Source of the DNA: Robiginitomaculum sp.
GTDB taxonomy: Bacteria; Pseudomonadota; Alphaproteobacteria; Caulobacterales; Maricaulaceae
NCBI GenBank assembly: GCA_021776595.1
Contig: JAJFFP010000076.1
Span: 1 to 33,274, forward strand
Length of the DNA: 33,274 bases
Direction of reading: 5' to 3'
The notes under the pieces: model-generated
Told to the model about the DNA's origin: nothing
The model's input: the letters and a program-made list of their open reading frames with translations, nothing else
Database searches by the model: none
Program-made: the position numbers and the translations under genes
Part shown: piece by piece, positions 17,783-23,923 of the stretch
How the letters are laid out: each line of letters starts with the position of its first letter
How positions within the stretch are numbered: position 1 is the first letter of the stretch

Positions 17783-18153
17783 GTCGATTCCCCTTCTATG
17801 GGAAGCAGCACATGGGCTTGCTCCAGGAGCCATTGCCCGAAGCCTTCAAGCGTGCCGGCAATACCCCGAAACCAGGCTGCAAGCGCCATGAGATAACGCC
17901 CAATGGTTTCCATCATTGGGTTGTCGGTTTCTGGACTATAGGGATAGTCTTTCTCAGCATCGCTCTCCTCACGATGACAATTCCGACAAAGGGCACCCCC
18001 ATCATCATGAATGCTCTTGGGGACCATGTGGGCGAGCTCTAACGCGGCTGGGTGCTTGTCATAACCGCACTTAATGCAAATGGGATGGCGGGTGCGCAAT
18101 CGCTTGCAATCTTGCTCGCGGCGTTCTTCTTCAGGGGTAATAATATCATCCAT
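17779..18153 (-). CDS. HNH endonuclease (casposon)
   Basis: A 124-residue protein with a compact zinc-containing HNH domain at residues 24-62: C26-x-x-C29, then L-E-L-A-H42-M-V-P-K, and L-C56-R-N-C59-H60-R-E-E. AAGGAGATTTCCC precedes the ATG. The stop overlaps the polymerase start by 4 nt, and the gene begins 11 bp after the HTH gene, so the three form one operon. HNH nucleases are standard casposon genes of unproven role, possibly in target or flap processing. The C-terminal half is helical and unassigned. Confidence 0.88.
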   Translation of the reverse strand: MDDIITPEEERREQDCKRLRTRHPICIKCGYDKHPAALELAHMVPKSIHDDGGALCRNCHREESDAEKDYPYSPETDNPMMETIGRYLMALAAWFRGIAGTLEGFGQWLLEQAHVLLPIEGEST

Positions 18154-18164
18154 GGGAAATCTCC

Positions 18165-18746
18165 TTAATTACTGATGATTTGATAAATTTCATGAAAGGG
18201 CGGCTCATCCTTGGCGGCATAGCGAAGAAGAGCATTGGGGTCGGTTTCAAAGGGATGGGATCGCCCCTTAACGTCGGTCAGCTCTTGGCCAACAAAGGGC
18301 TCCATATGCGAGAGGTCGCCGCTCATGACGAACCTATGGACCGCATTGTGATAACCGCCTGCTTTGCTGGCTTCATCAAAGCTTGGCACCGTGACTGCTT
18401 TAACATTAGAGCCCACAATCACCGGAACACGTCTCGGTCGGTTATCGCTCATTTGCCATGTGCGGCCTTTAAGCCGGGCAATGTTGTTTTGTTTGATAAT
18501 GCGCCCCAAGCGCTCCACGGACATATGAGCTGCTCTGGCTGATGTGCTTAACGCTTTGCCATCATGCATAAGCCGGATGGCGGCCTCTATCTTGGCATCG
18601 CTGACCGGGGCAGTGGGCCTCATGCCGGACAGAAGCCGCTCACCGGCTTTAGGGTGGCCCCGCGCTTGCGCCCGGCTTAAGCCTTTGGCCTTGCCCCGCG
18701 CCAGGCGGCGGCGGTACTCGGCTTTGTAGTTACGTTGTTTGGGCAT
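18165..18746 (-). CDS. Helix-turn-helix DNA-binding protein (casposon)
   Basis: A 193-residue basic protein. The N terminus is strongly basic (Q-R-N-Y-K-A-E-Y-R-R-R-L-A-R-G-K-A-K-G-L-S-R-A-Q-A-R-G-H-P), like the basic tails of phage and transposon HTH proteins. A helix-turn-helix follows at about 50-90 (I-E-A-A-I-R-L-M-H-D-G-K-A-L-S-T-S-A-R-A with V-E-R-L-G-R-I-I-K). The C-terminal part is unassigned. It is the first gene of the HTH-HNH-PolB operon and starts by ATG at 18746, 1 codon after an in-frame GTG. It may be a regulator or an element-end-binding protein. Confidence 0.75.
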   Translation of the reverse strand: MPKQRNYKAEYRRRLARGKAKGLSRAQARGHPKAGERLLSGMRPTAPVSDAKIEAAIRLMHDGKALSTSARAAHMSVERLGRIIKQNNIARLKGRTWQMSDNRPRRVPVIVGSNVKAVTVPSFDEASKAGGYHNAVHRFVMSGDLSHMEPFVGQELTDVKGRSHPFETDPNALLRYAAKDEPPFHEIYQIISN

Positions 18747-18844
18747 CACGGTTGATCCAAATGTGTTTGCACGCTGATTCGCGCGAATAATTTGAATGTA
18801 ATCGACCGCAGAATCGCGATATTCGTTTTGGATGTAAGTTGTAA
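18747..18844. promoter_or_regulatory. Divergent regulatory region of the casposon core operons
   Basis: This 98-bp gap separates the leftward HTH-HNH-PolB operon from the rightward wHTH-cas1 genes and must hold both promoters. It contains a perfect 12-bp palindrome ATTCGCGCGAAT (18777-18788) and a related GAAT-N6-ATTC element (18811-18824), with centres 35 bp apart. These are plausible operators for one of the two flanking DNA-binding proteins. Promoter boxes cannot be assigned with confidence. Confidence 0.4.
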
Positions 18845-19858
18845 ATGAGCTCCAGAATGATCACCCCAAAACAGCTTGTCGCTGAATTGAAATGCCCAGG
18901 CATCACTATCAGCAAGCGTCGTCTGACGGATTGGCGGGCAAAAGACTTATTACCGCCACTTACAAAGCACGGACTTGGCCGGGGCAAAGGCTCAATCAAT
19001 GTGTGGGCAGATAGAAGTGTGGTGGATCAGGCGGTTGCCATTCACACGCAACTAAATCAAACACGCCGCACAGATGATGTGCTCCTCCATTTATTCTTTT
19101 CGGGGTATGACGTCCCCGTGGAAAGGGTGCGTTCGGCTTGGGTAAAAGGCCTTTCCCATTTTATAACGACCACCAATAAAAGTATTCAAAAAAGCAAAGG
19201 AAATGAGTTGGCCTTTATTGAAGGGGCAATGAAAAAACTTCAACCAAAAACCACAAAAAAAAACAATCCACCAGATAATATGTCCGAATTAATACGGGAA
19301 TTTCTGGAATATATTTTTGACCCAAAATATGAATTAGAGAGCGAAAGCAGCGCAGTTTTAATTATTGATGCTTTAAAAATAAAAAACACAGATAAAAATT
19401 ATGCAGAGATTGTTGAAAATTATAAATTAGCCCAAAAAACCGTATTAAGTTTTCTAAAAATTCAAGATCAATACGAACTTATCTATAATGCCTCCAATTA
19501 TGACCTAACAGAAGCCCAAAAATTTATAAAATTATGGGGAACCGTTTTAAATCATTGGGTTGCTTTACAAAATAGAGAAATGACCGATGAAGAAAATTAC
19601 CTCCTGTCTCTTGCTCAATCTGCAGAAGTTGGTCAAGTAATTTGCTTGTTCATATTATTTTTTGCTCAAAAAACTTCAGGACGTGGAATCCTTGGAGCTC
19701 TTGAGGACTGGGCAAATAAAGGGCTCAAATTGTCTGAAAACGACCTACCTGCCCTTAAAGAAAGTCTTAAAAAAGATGCGCCTTGGCTAGAAACATTTAT
19801 GCAAAAAACTACCCTTCTTTTTAACACCATAGATGAACTCCATGATATTAAGTTTTGA
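18845..19858 (+). CDS. Winged-helix (MerR-like) N-terminal domain protein, casposon
   Basis: A 337-residue protein. Residues 5-75 resemble a MerR-type winged helix: M-I-T-P-K-Q-L-V-A-E-L, then S-K-R-R-L-T-D-W-R-A-K-D-L-L-P-P and G-R-G-K-G-S-I-N-V-W. The remaining ~250 residues are helical, Lys/Asn-rich and match nothing I know. Codon use shifts to very AT-rich after about 19190, unlike the GC-richer start, which could mean a composite gene. It lies 127 bp upstream of cas1 on the same strand. A role as regulator or as partner of Cas1 at the element ends is inference only. Confidence 0.72.
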   Translation: MSSRMITPKQLVAELKCPGITISKRRLTDWRAKDLLPPLTKHGLGRGKGSINVWADRSVVDQAVAIHTQLNQTRRTDDVLLHLFFSGYDVPVERVRSAWVKGLSHFITTTNKSIQKSKGNELAFIEGAMKKLQPKTTKKNNPPDNMSELIREFLEYIFDPKYELESESSAVLIIDALKIKNTDKNYAEIVENYKLAQKTVLSFLKIQDQYELIYNASNYDLTEAQKFIKLWGTVLNHWVALQNREMTDEENYLLSLAQSAEVGQVICLFILFFAQKTSGRGILGALEDWANKGLKLSENDLPALKESLKKDAPWLETFMQKTTLLFNTIDELHDIKF

Positions 19859-19985
19859 TTTTTTTTGTCTATTTTCTGAACCCCATTTTTATTAATTAAA
19901 ACCGTAAAATTCCTTGTTCTCATAGCGCTTTAGGCTTTAGAATCTGGCTCACCGAGGGGCTCCTTTTTTATGAGGAAACGGGATC

Positions 19986-21074
19986 ATGAATGCTCATGCA
20001 AAAATCGACTCAAAAACAAGCATAGACGATTGGGCGGAGCGATCCCAATTCTGGCTTGGCACCTATACTGACAGCTTGCCCAAGCGCAAGCGCCGCGAGC
20101 GTGAGCCGTCAGCTTTGGTGCTAACCGGGCAAGGCTTGTCCATACGGGTTGATAAAGGTGCGCTTGTCATTCGCGATGGCAATACGCACTATCCGGCGCA
20201 AGTTAAACAATGGCGTTTCTTCAAAGGCGCAATCGACTTGCCGCCCCGCATTGTTGTTATCGACGGTTCCGGAAACATCACCCTGGATGCAATCGATTGG
20301 TTAGCTGAGCAATCCATTCCCCTCATTCGTTTACGTTGGGATGGCCATGCCAGTTCCGTTATGCATGGATCAGGCTATGCCGCCGACCCCAAGAGGGTGG
20401 CCTGGCAATTAGAGACGCGTGCAGACGAGGCGGCCCGCATTCGCTTTGCTAGTCCGCTCATCACACGCAAGATCAAAGAAACTCTCATCAACTTAAAAGA
20501 GCACTTGCCCGCCTCAAGAGCGCGAGATAATGCCATTATCACCGCCAAGGACGTGCTGAGCGACCTTAGGGCTTTCACACCCACTACGGCGAGTGAGTTG
20601 TTAGGCTTGGAGGGTAAGTGTGCGGTTGCCTACTTTAGGGCCTGGAACACAATTGCCATTCAATGGAAGGGCCTCAATCAACACCCAATTCCCGATGAGT
20701 GGCTGAAATACGCCTCACGTTCGGCCTTAAGGTCGCGCAAGACCGCACGTAACAGACGGGCAACCCATCCCATCAATGCCATGCTCAACTACGCTTACGG
20801 AATGCTCGAAGTGCAAACCCGTATCGACATCATCACCCAAGGCTATGACCCAACAAAGGGCATCATCCATGGCGAGAAATACAATGACCGCCATACCTTC
20901 GTCTTCGACCAGATGGAGCCCTCTAGGCCATTAGCAGATCGTCGCGTGTTAGCGTTGATTAAGAACAACACCTTCTCACCCTCAGACTTTCCCTTTAACT
21001 CAGCCGGGACGTGCAGGCTTAATCCAGAGTTGGCGAGGGTTGTTGCGGGGTGCTTTAACAATGCAGCTTTATAA
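19986..21074 (+). CDS. cas1: Cas1 integrase (casposase)
   Basis: A 362-residue Cas1 protein. After a basic N-terminal extension (about 1-40, with K-R-K-R-R-E-R-E) comes the beta-rich N domain (L-V-L-T-G-Q-G-L-S-I-R to L-I-R-L-R-W-D-G, 42-120), then the helical catalytic domain. The metal-binding residues are present: E209 (L-E-G-K-C-A-V-A-Y-F), H295 (G-I-I-H-G-E-K-Y) and D308/E311 (F-V-F-D-Q-M-E-P-S-R-P). H-P-I-N-A-M-L-N-Y-A-Y-G-M-L (261-274) is a typical Cas1 block. There is no clear C-terminal DNA-binding extension as in archaeal casposases. It would cut and join the element ends to the target. GAGGAAACGGG precedes the ATG. No cas2 or CRISPR is near, which fits a casposon and not an adaptation module. 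Confidence 0.94.
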   Translation: MNAHAKIDSKTSIDDWAERSQFWLGTYTDSLPKRKRREREPSALVLTGQGLSIRVDKGALVIRDGNTHYPAQVKQWRFFKGAIDLPPRIVVIDGSGNITLDAIDWLAEQSIPLIRLRWDGHASSVMHGSGYAADPKRVAWQLETRADEAARIRFASPLITRKIKETLINLKEHLPASRARDNAIITAKDVLSDLRAFTPTTASELLGLEGKCAVAYFRAWNTIAIQWKGLNQHPIPDEWLKYASRSALRSRKTARNRRATHPINAMLNYAYGMLEVQTRIDIITQGYDPTKGIIHGEKYNDRHTFVFDQMEPSRPLADRRVLALIKNNTFSPSDFPFNSAGTCRLNPELARVVAGCFNNAAL

Positions 21075-21426
21075 AGGTAAGGTTGTAACATGTTGATATA
21101 TAACAAAAATATACAATATTATCACACGCTCATCATTAACGTTGAAGGCTGTTACAACAACAATAACTGCCTTTAACTATCATTTAGGCCTGATTACCAT
21201 TTTCACCCATCCCATAACACAGATCGAAATCAGGCCCATAAGCGCTGACTGGGGACAGTTGACAGCGCTGGCTAATTCACCCACTTCAGCTCCGTCTTCG
21301 AATTCAAAATTTTTTGCTATAAAGTAAGACTCATCTTTGGTTAACTCTGCCACGACAATTGTGAAATCGCTAGCAGATTAAATGAGCCAATTGATTATAA
21401 GCTTATGTCAGGTACGGGGGTGAAAG
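21075..21426. other. AT-rich intergenic region behind cas1 with inverted repeats
   Basis: The region holds TTGTAACA (21073-21080) and TGTTACAA (21150-21157) facing each other, a longer inverted repeat GGCCTGAT/ATCAGGCC (21187-21194 and 21228-21235), and AGCGCTG/CAGCGCT (21241-21269). The second pair could end cas1 transcription. TGTTACAA also occurs at 15029-15036, just beyond the other end of the core genes. One weak minus-strand reading frame (21180-21353) is listed separately. Confidence 0.4.
21180..21353 (-). CDS. Possible small membrane protein (57 aa)
   Basis: Starting from a GTG, the frame gives an acidic N-terminal part (F-E-F-E-D-G-A-E-V-G-E-L-A) and a C-terminal hydrophobic helix (A-L-M-G-L-I-S-I-C-V-M-G-W-V). 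The composition looks protein-like, but there is no strong ribosome site and no recognised family. It may be a real small gene downstream of the SIR2-like gene, or the tail of a lost gene. Confidence 0.28.
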   Translation of the reverse strand: MAELTKDESYFIAKNFEFEDGAEVGELASAVNCPQSALMGLISICVMGWVKMVIRPK

Positions 21427-22314
21427 TTAACTCTTCCACCCATGCGCTTCATAGATAGCCGAGTAATTATCCATGGATATGTACTGTATTCCTAGGTTTT
21501 TTAGAAAGACCTTACGATACTGTTTATGGATCGATGCTGTATCAATGAACCATGTTGATTGCCTAAGATTAGGCTCAAGTTTATATAATCTTGCGCGCTC
21601 CAAAAATAGCCAACGGAAGAATGTTTCATCTTTACCAAAGCCGAATCCCATCACTATTAGGGGGCAGAAGAAAAAAGCATCCAGCCAAGTGTTTTCGCCA
21701 CTCCAACCACGGTGTGGTTCTTTGGCACAAGCTCGAACACCACCCTTATTGTAAATTAACTTCCGTGCCCGTTGAACTGAACCCATATAATGCGTCAACC
21801 CCAGCCTAATACTCCTGTAGTACTTCATCATTCCATGGGCATGCCAAATGGCGAAACTTGACCGAGGGTTATGTACCGCCTTGTTGGCAAAATACGAGGT
21901 CCATGGATAGAAATCTGTAAAGCGATCCTTACCTCGATAGAAATTTGCATCCACAGAGAGGGAGAGATTTTCATCGAAGTTAACAGTAATAACTGGCGTG
22001 TTGTATTTCTGAGCCCATTTCAGAATATCCGTGTGATGACCAGAGGGTCGCCATGTCTCCATTTCTTTGCAGAACGCACGCTGAAGGCTCCCTCTATCGC
22101 TAGAGGGTTTTCCAAGGTCAAGGATATCAAAAAATTCTGTGTTTGACATCCCCAACAAATCTTCGGGCGCAAACTCAATATTACAAGAGGTCGCAAGATT
22201 TCTTAGTAAGTCATTCCAACTAGAATTTTGATGATTATTATATTGATTAATACCATTACCAATAAGTAGCGCAGGATTTATATTTCTTTCCAACACTTCG
22301 TCTAAAGTATCCAT
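21427..22314 (-). CDS. SIR2-like domain protein, casposon cargo (probable defence NADase)
   Basis: A 295-residue SIR2-like protein. A-L-L-I-G-N-G-I-N at residues 15-23 fits the NAD-binding start, V-I-T-V-N-F-D-E-N (108-116) is the T-x-N-F-D motif, and I-W-H-A-H160-G contains the catalytic histidine. G-F-G-F-G-K-D-E (223-230) is the C-terminal nucleotide-binding block. Stand-alone SIR2-like proteins of this type lower NAD during phage infection in several defence systems. The ATG at 22314 has AAGGG about 8 nt upstream; an in-frame TTG at 22329 is less likely. No second component is adjacent, so a single-gene system or loss of a partner is possible. Confidence 0.82.
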   Translation of the reverse strand: MDTLDEVLERNINPALLIGNGINQYNNHQNSSWNDLLRNLATSCNIEFAPEDLLGMSNTEFFDILDLGKPSSDRGSLQRAFCKEMETWRPSGHHTDILKWAQKYNTPVITVNFDENLSLSVDANFYRGKDRFTDFYPWTSYFANKAVHNPRSSFAIWHAHGMMKYYRSIRLGLTHYMGSVQRARKLIYNKGGVRACAKEPHRGWSGENTWLDAFFFCPLIVMGFGFGKDETFFRWLFLERARLYKLEPNLRQSTWFIDTASIHKQYRKVFLKNLGIQYISMDNYSAIYEAHGWKS

Positions 22315-22441
22315 TGCGCTACCCTTCAATAATTGTCTGATTCAATGATAGGTTTATTGATTTTAACGAGCAACCTTGATCAAGAATTTGAACCGCTCCG
22401 GGTTTGTCGGAGACTCCTGATCTATAGTAAAAGGAGCCATT

Positions 22442-22624
22442 ATGAGCAATGCGAGAAACAGATTTTCACTTGAGGTGCGAGCGCGAGCGGTGCGGATGGT
22501 GCTGGAGAATGAGAGCGTCCATCCTTCCCGCTGGGCGGCGATCACATCGATTTAGGCTAAGATTGGGTGCGTACCACAAACCCTGAGTAGTTGGATCAAG
22601 CGTAGAGAAGTCGATAGCGGCTGA
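22442..22624 (+). pseudogene. IS3-family orfA fragment with in-frame stop
   Basis: It reads [23 protein letters not shown], then an in-frame TAG, then A-K-I-G-C-V-P-Q-T-L-S-S-W-I-K-R-R-E-V-D-S-G. This is the helix-turn-helix region of IS3-family OrfA. AAAGGAGCC precedes the ATG. The stop and the loss of the 3' half make it non-functional. Confidence 0.8.
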
Positions 22625-22750
22625 CCTGCCAGCCAACAATCCTGCGGGCAAAGGTATCGATAATAAATGCCCCATAAACGAACCCTGCCCATGTGGAACC
22701 ATAGGTAAAATCTGATACCCACAACACATTGGGTGCAGGGGCATGGAACT
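22625..22750 (-). pseudogene. IS3-family orfB (rve integrase core) fragment
   Basis: The minus-strand frame gives P-N-V-L-W-V-S-D-F-T-Y, then G-F-V-Y-G-A-F-I-I-D-T-F-A-R-R-I-V-G-W-Q-V-S-R. The D in S-D-F-T-Y and the D in I-I-D-T-F are typical of the rve core of IS3 transposases. Both ends are missing, including the third catalytic acid. Confidence 0.82.
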
Positions 22751-22868
22751 GCCCGCTGAAGCCGAGCAGAATTATTATGCAGCACTCGACAAAATCCCGA
22801 GAGATGCATAACTTAAGCCAAATAGCCTCCGGTAAACCCGGGACGGTGCATAAGGGTTTATTGCAAAA

Positions 22869-23276
22869 GTGAATCATTCTGGAGACGAACGTACGTTTAA
22901 GTGGTGGCAAACCACTATCCATATTTTGGTGTCATTTCCACTATTGTACATACTCGTATTTGCAATAGGGTTTTTAATGGCAATTTTTTCGGATGGGTTC
23001 GAAGGCATATTTGCCTTTACGTCGCGATTTGGGCAGTATTTAGCAGCGTCCATCCTAGCCTTAATATTACCTACAACGTTTCTCCCGTCCTCAAATACAT
23101 TAATTGTCTTCACCGCTTATGGGGCGATAACAGGAATGTTAATAGCCGTGGTGTTAGTCGGTAGCCTTCTTCTACCGGTAACAGGCTATGATAAGTTGAC
23201 ATGGTTAGAGGCTATAGCTGGTTATGTTGGAATAGTGGTTGCGCCTATTTACTTGAGGTTTAATTACAATGATTGA
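22869..23276 (+). CDS. Small multi-span membrane protein, unknown, casposon cargo
   Basis: A 135-residue protein with about four hydrophobic helices (residues 16-40, 48-66, 77-103 and 113-128). It starts with GTG at 22869, and the ribosome site is weak (AAGGG about 11 nt upstream). No family is recognised. It begins just past the IS3 remnant, so its original promoter may have been lost. Its position next to the SIR2-like gene could suggest a defence-related membrane partner, but nothing in the sequence proves it. Confidence 0.5.
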   Translation: MNHSGDERTFKWWQTTIHILVSFPLLYILVFAIGFLMAIFSDGFEGIFAFTSRFGQYLAASILALILPTTFLPSSNTLIVFTAYGAITGMLIAVVLVGSLLLPVTGYDKLTWLEAIAGYVGIVVAPIYLRFNYND

Positions 23277-23545
23277 GATTGACATAGATGATAGATAAAG
23301 GCTCTTGCTACGATATAGTTAGCAATATGTCTTATCTGGCCAAAGGGAGCTAGACTCTGATTTGTGTCGCCTGCGCGGATGACGGCTTTAAAAGCTGGAA
23401 ACCATTGCCAGAGAACTGCGCCCTGCTGGATTAAAGCTGAGGGGTATTTCGGCAAGTCTGAGGTCATCCCACGGCTGAATTGAGTCAGCATCCTGTAAGA
23501 ATGCCACCAACCTATTATATGGCCCAGTGCATTGTATTGTTATGA
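23277..23545. other. Probable gene remnant between membrane protein and right casposon end
   Basis: The minus strand holds a 75-residue open frame at 23264-23491 (with A-L-I-Q-Q-G-A-V-L-W-Q-W-F-P-A-F-K-A-V). Its composition looks like real protein, but it has no clear start or recognisable family. It is best read as debris of an older cargo gene. Nothing else is seen. Confidence 0.3.
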
Positions 23546-23575
23546 ATTTTATTTATTAAGAGAGATAACTATACC
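23546..23575 (-). repeat. Casposon terminal inverted repeat, right
   Basis: Reverse complement of the left terminal repeat with two mismatches in 30. The plus strand ends GAGATAACTATACC, directly followed by the direct repeat at 23576. Confidence 0.88.
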
Positions 23576-23594
23576 CCCTCTTCCTTGGGGAGGG
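23576..23594 (+). repeat. Casposon target-site duplication, right copy
   Basis: Identical 19 bp to 13436-13454. On this side it continues GGTGAG, which would complete the original hairpin (CCCTC/GAGGG) of the empty site. Confidence 0.85.
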
Positions 23595-23709
23595 GGTGAG
23601 CAGAAAATGTATGAATTACATTTCCGACGAACGGTGAGGGGCCGGGGCCAGCGTGATAACAGGTGCGCCGTCATCGCGTTGCAAAACGCAATCCAGTATT
23701 GCATCACAA

Positions 23710-23923
23710 CTGGATACCGTCTTTCGACGGTATGACGGGGCGGTTTTGTGGTTGTGTCTGCCCCCTGTGCCCGCGAAGGCGGGTATAGCAATGACGATAT
23801 GGGTGTCATGACCCGACTTATTCGGGTTATCCAGATTGGCATACTTGTGGCTCTGGATTGCCGGAACCAGTCCGGCAATGACAAAACCATAACCGTGTCA
23901 CCCCGGCGAAGGCCGGGATCCAT
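23710..23923. repeat. Cluster of five hairpin repeats with shared flanks and different stems
   Basis: Units lie at about 23710-23737, 23766-23796, 23806-23833, 23853-23883 and 23896-23923, in both orientations. Most begin with CTGGAT or a close variant, and all end with TGAC(G/A), read in one orientation. In between, the stem sequence differs from unit to unit while pairing is kept, for example ACCGTC/GACGGT and TTGCCGGA/TCCGGCAA. Related single units are at 27077-27104 and 27150-27177. This type of intergenic repeat is widespread in Alphaproteobacteria. Confidence 0.75.

Larger units (their letters stand above)
22389..22750. mobile_element. Scrambled IS3-family remnant nested in the casposon
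   Basis: A left-end-like sequence (TGAACCGCTCCGGGTTTGTC at 22389-22408) is followed by the start of an orfA gene on the plus strand. Directly after it comes part of the orfB integrase core on the minus strand. The two parts are in opposite orientation and most of the ~1.2-kb element is gone, so it was rearranged and deleted after insertion and cannot move. Confidence 0.75.
13455..23575. mobile_element. Casposon (Cas1-encoding self-synthesising transposon), 10.1 kb
   Basis: The element is defined by 30-bp terminal inverted repeats at 13455-13484 and 23546-23575 (28/30 identical), flanked by a perfect 19-bp direct repeat. Inside are the casposon hallmark genes: Cas1 integrase (19986-21074), family B DNA polymerase (15038-17782), HNH nuclease (17779-18153) and DNA-binding proteins (18165-18746 and 18845-19858). 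No cas2, other cas gene or CRISPR array is present. Cargo lies on both sides of the core: a cyclase-like protein plus membrane protein on the left; a SIR2-like protein, an IS3 scrap and a membrane protein on the right. Known casposons insert by Cas1-catalysed transesterification and leave target duplications of around 14-15 bp or longer. The core genes are intact, so mobility is possible; the IS3 remnant shows the element is not brand new. Confidence 0.9.

Noticed and set aside
19986-21074. Cas1 as part of a CRISPR-Cas adaptation module
   Set aside because: No cas2, no effector cas gene and no array of spaced direct repeats occur in the window; PolB, HNH and matched element ends fit a casposon.
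15001-21140. Shorter casposon with ends directly outside PolB and cas1 (TGTTACAA boxes, AT-rich TATATAA flanks)
   Set aside because: The match is only about 15 bp with a gap and no exact direct repeat flanks it, whereas the ends at 13455 and 23575 have 28/30 identity plus a perfect 19-bp duplication.
21280-21310. tRNA-like GTCTTCGAATTC sequence as a casposon tRNA target
   Set aside because: No cloverleaf can be built around it, and no tRNA gene was found beside either end of the element.
21142-21327. Plus-strand 61-codon frame behind cas1
   Set aside because: No ribosome site or motif, low-complexity Ser/Pro end, and it overlaps inverted repeats; the minus-strand frame there is slightly more protein-like.
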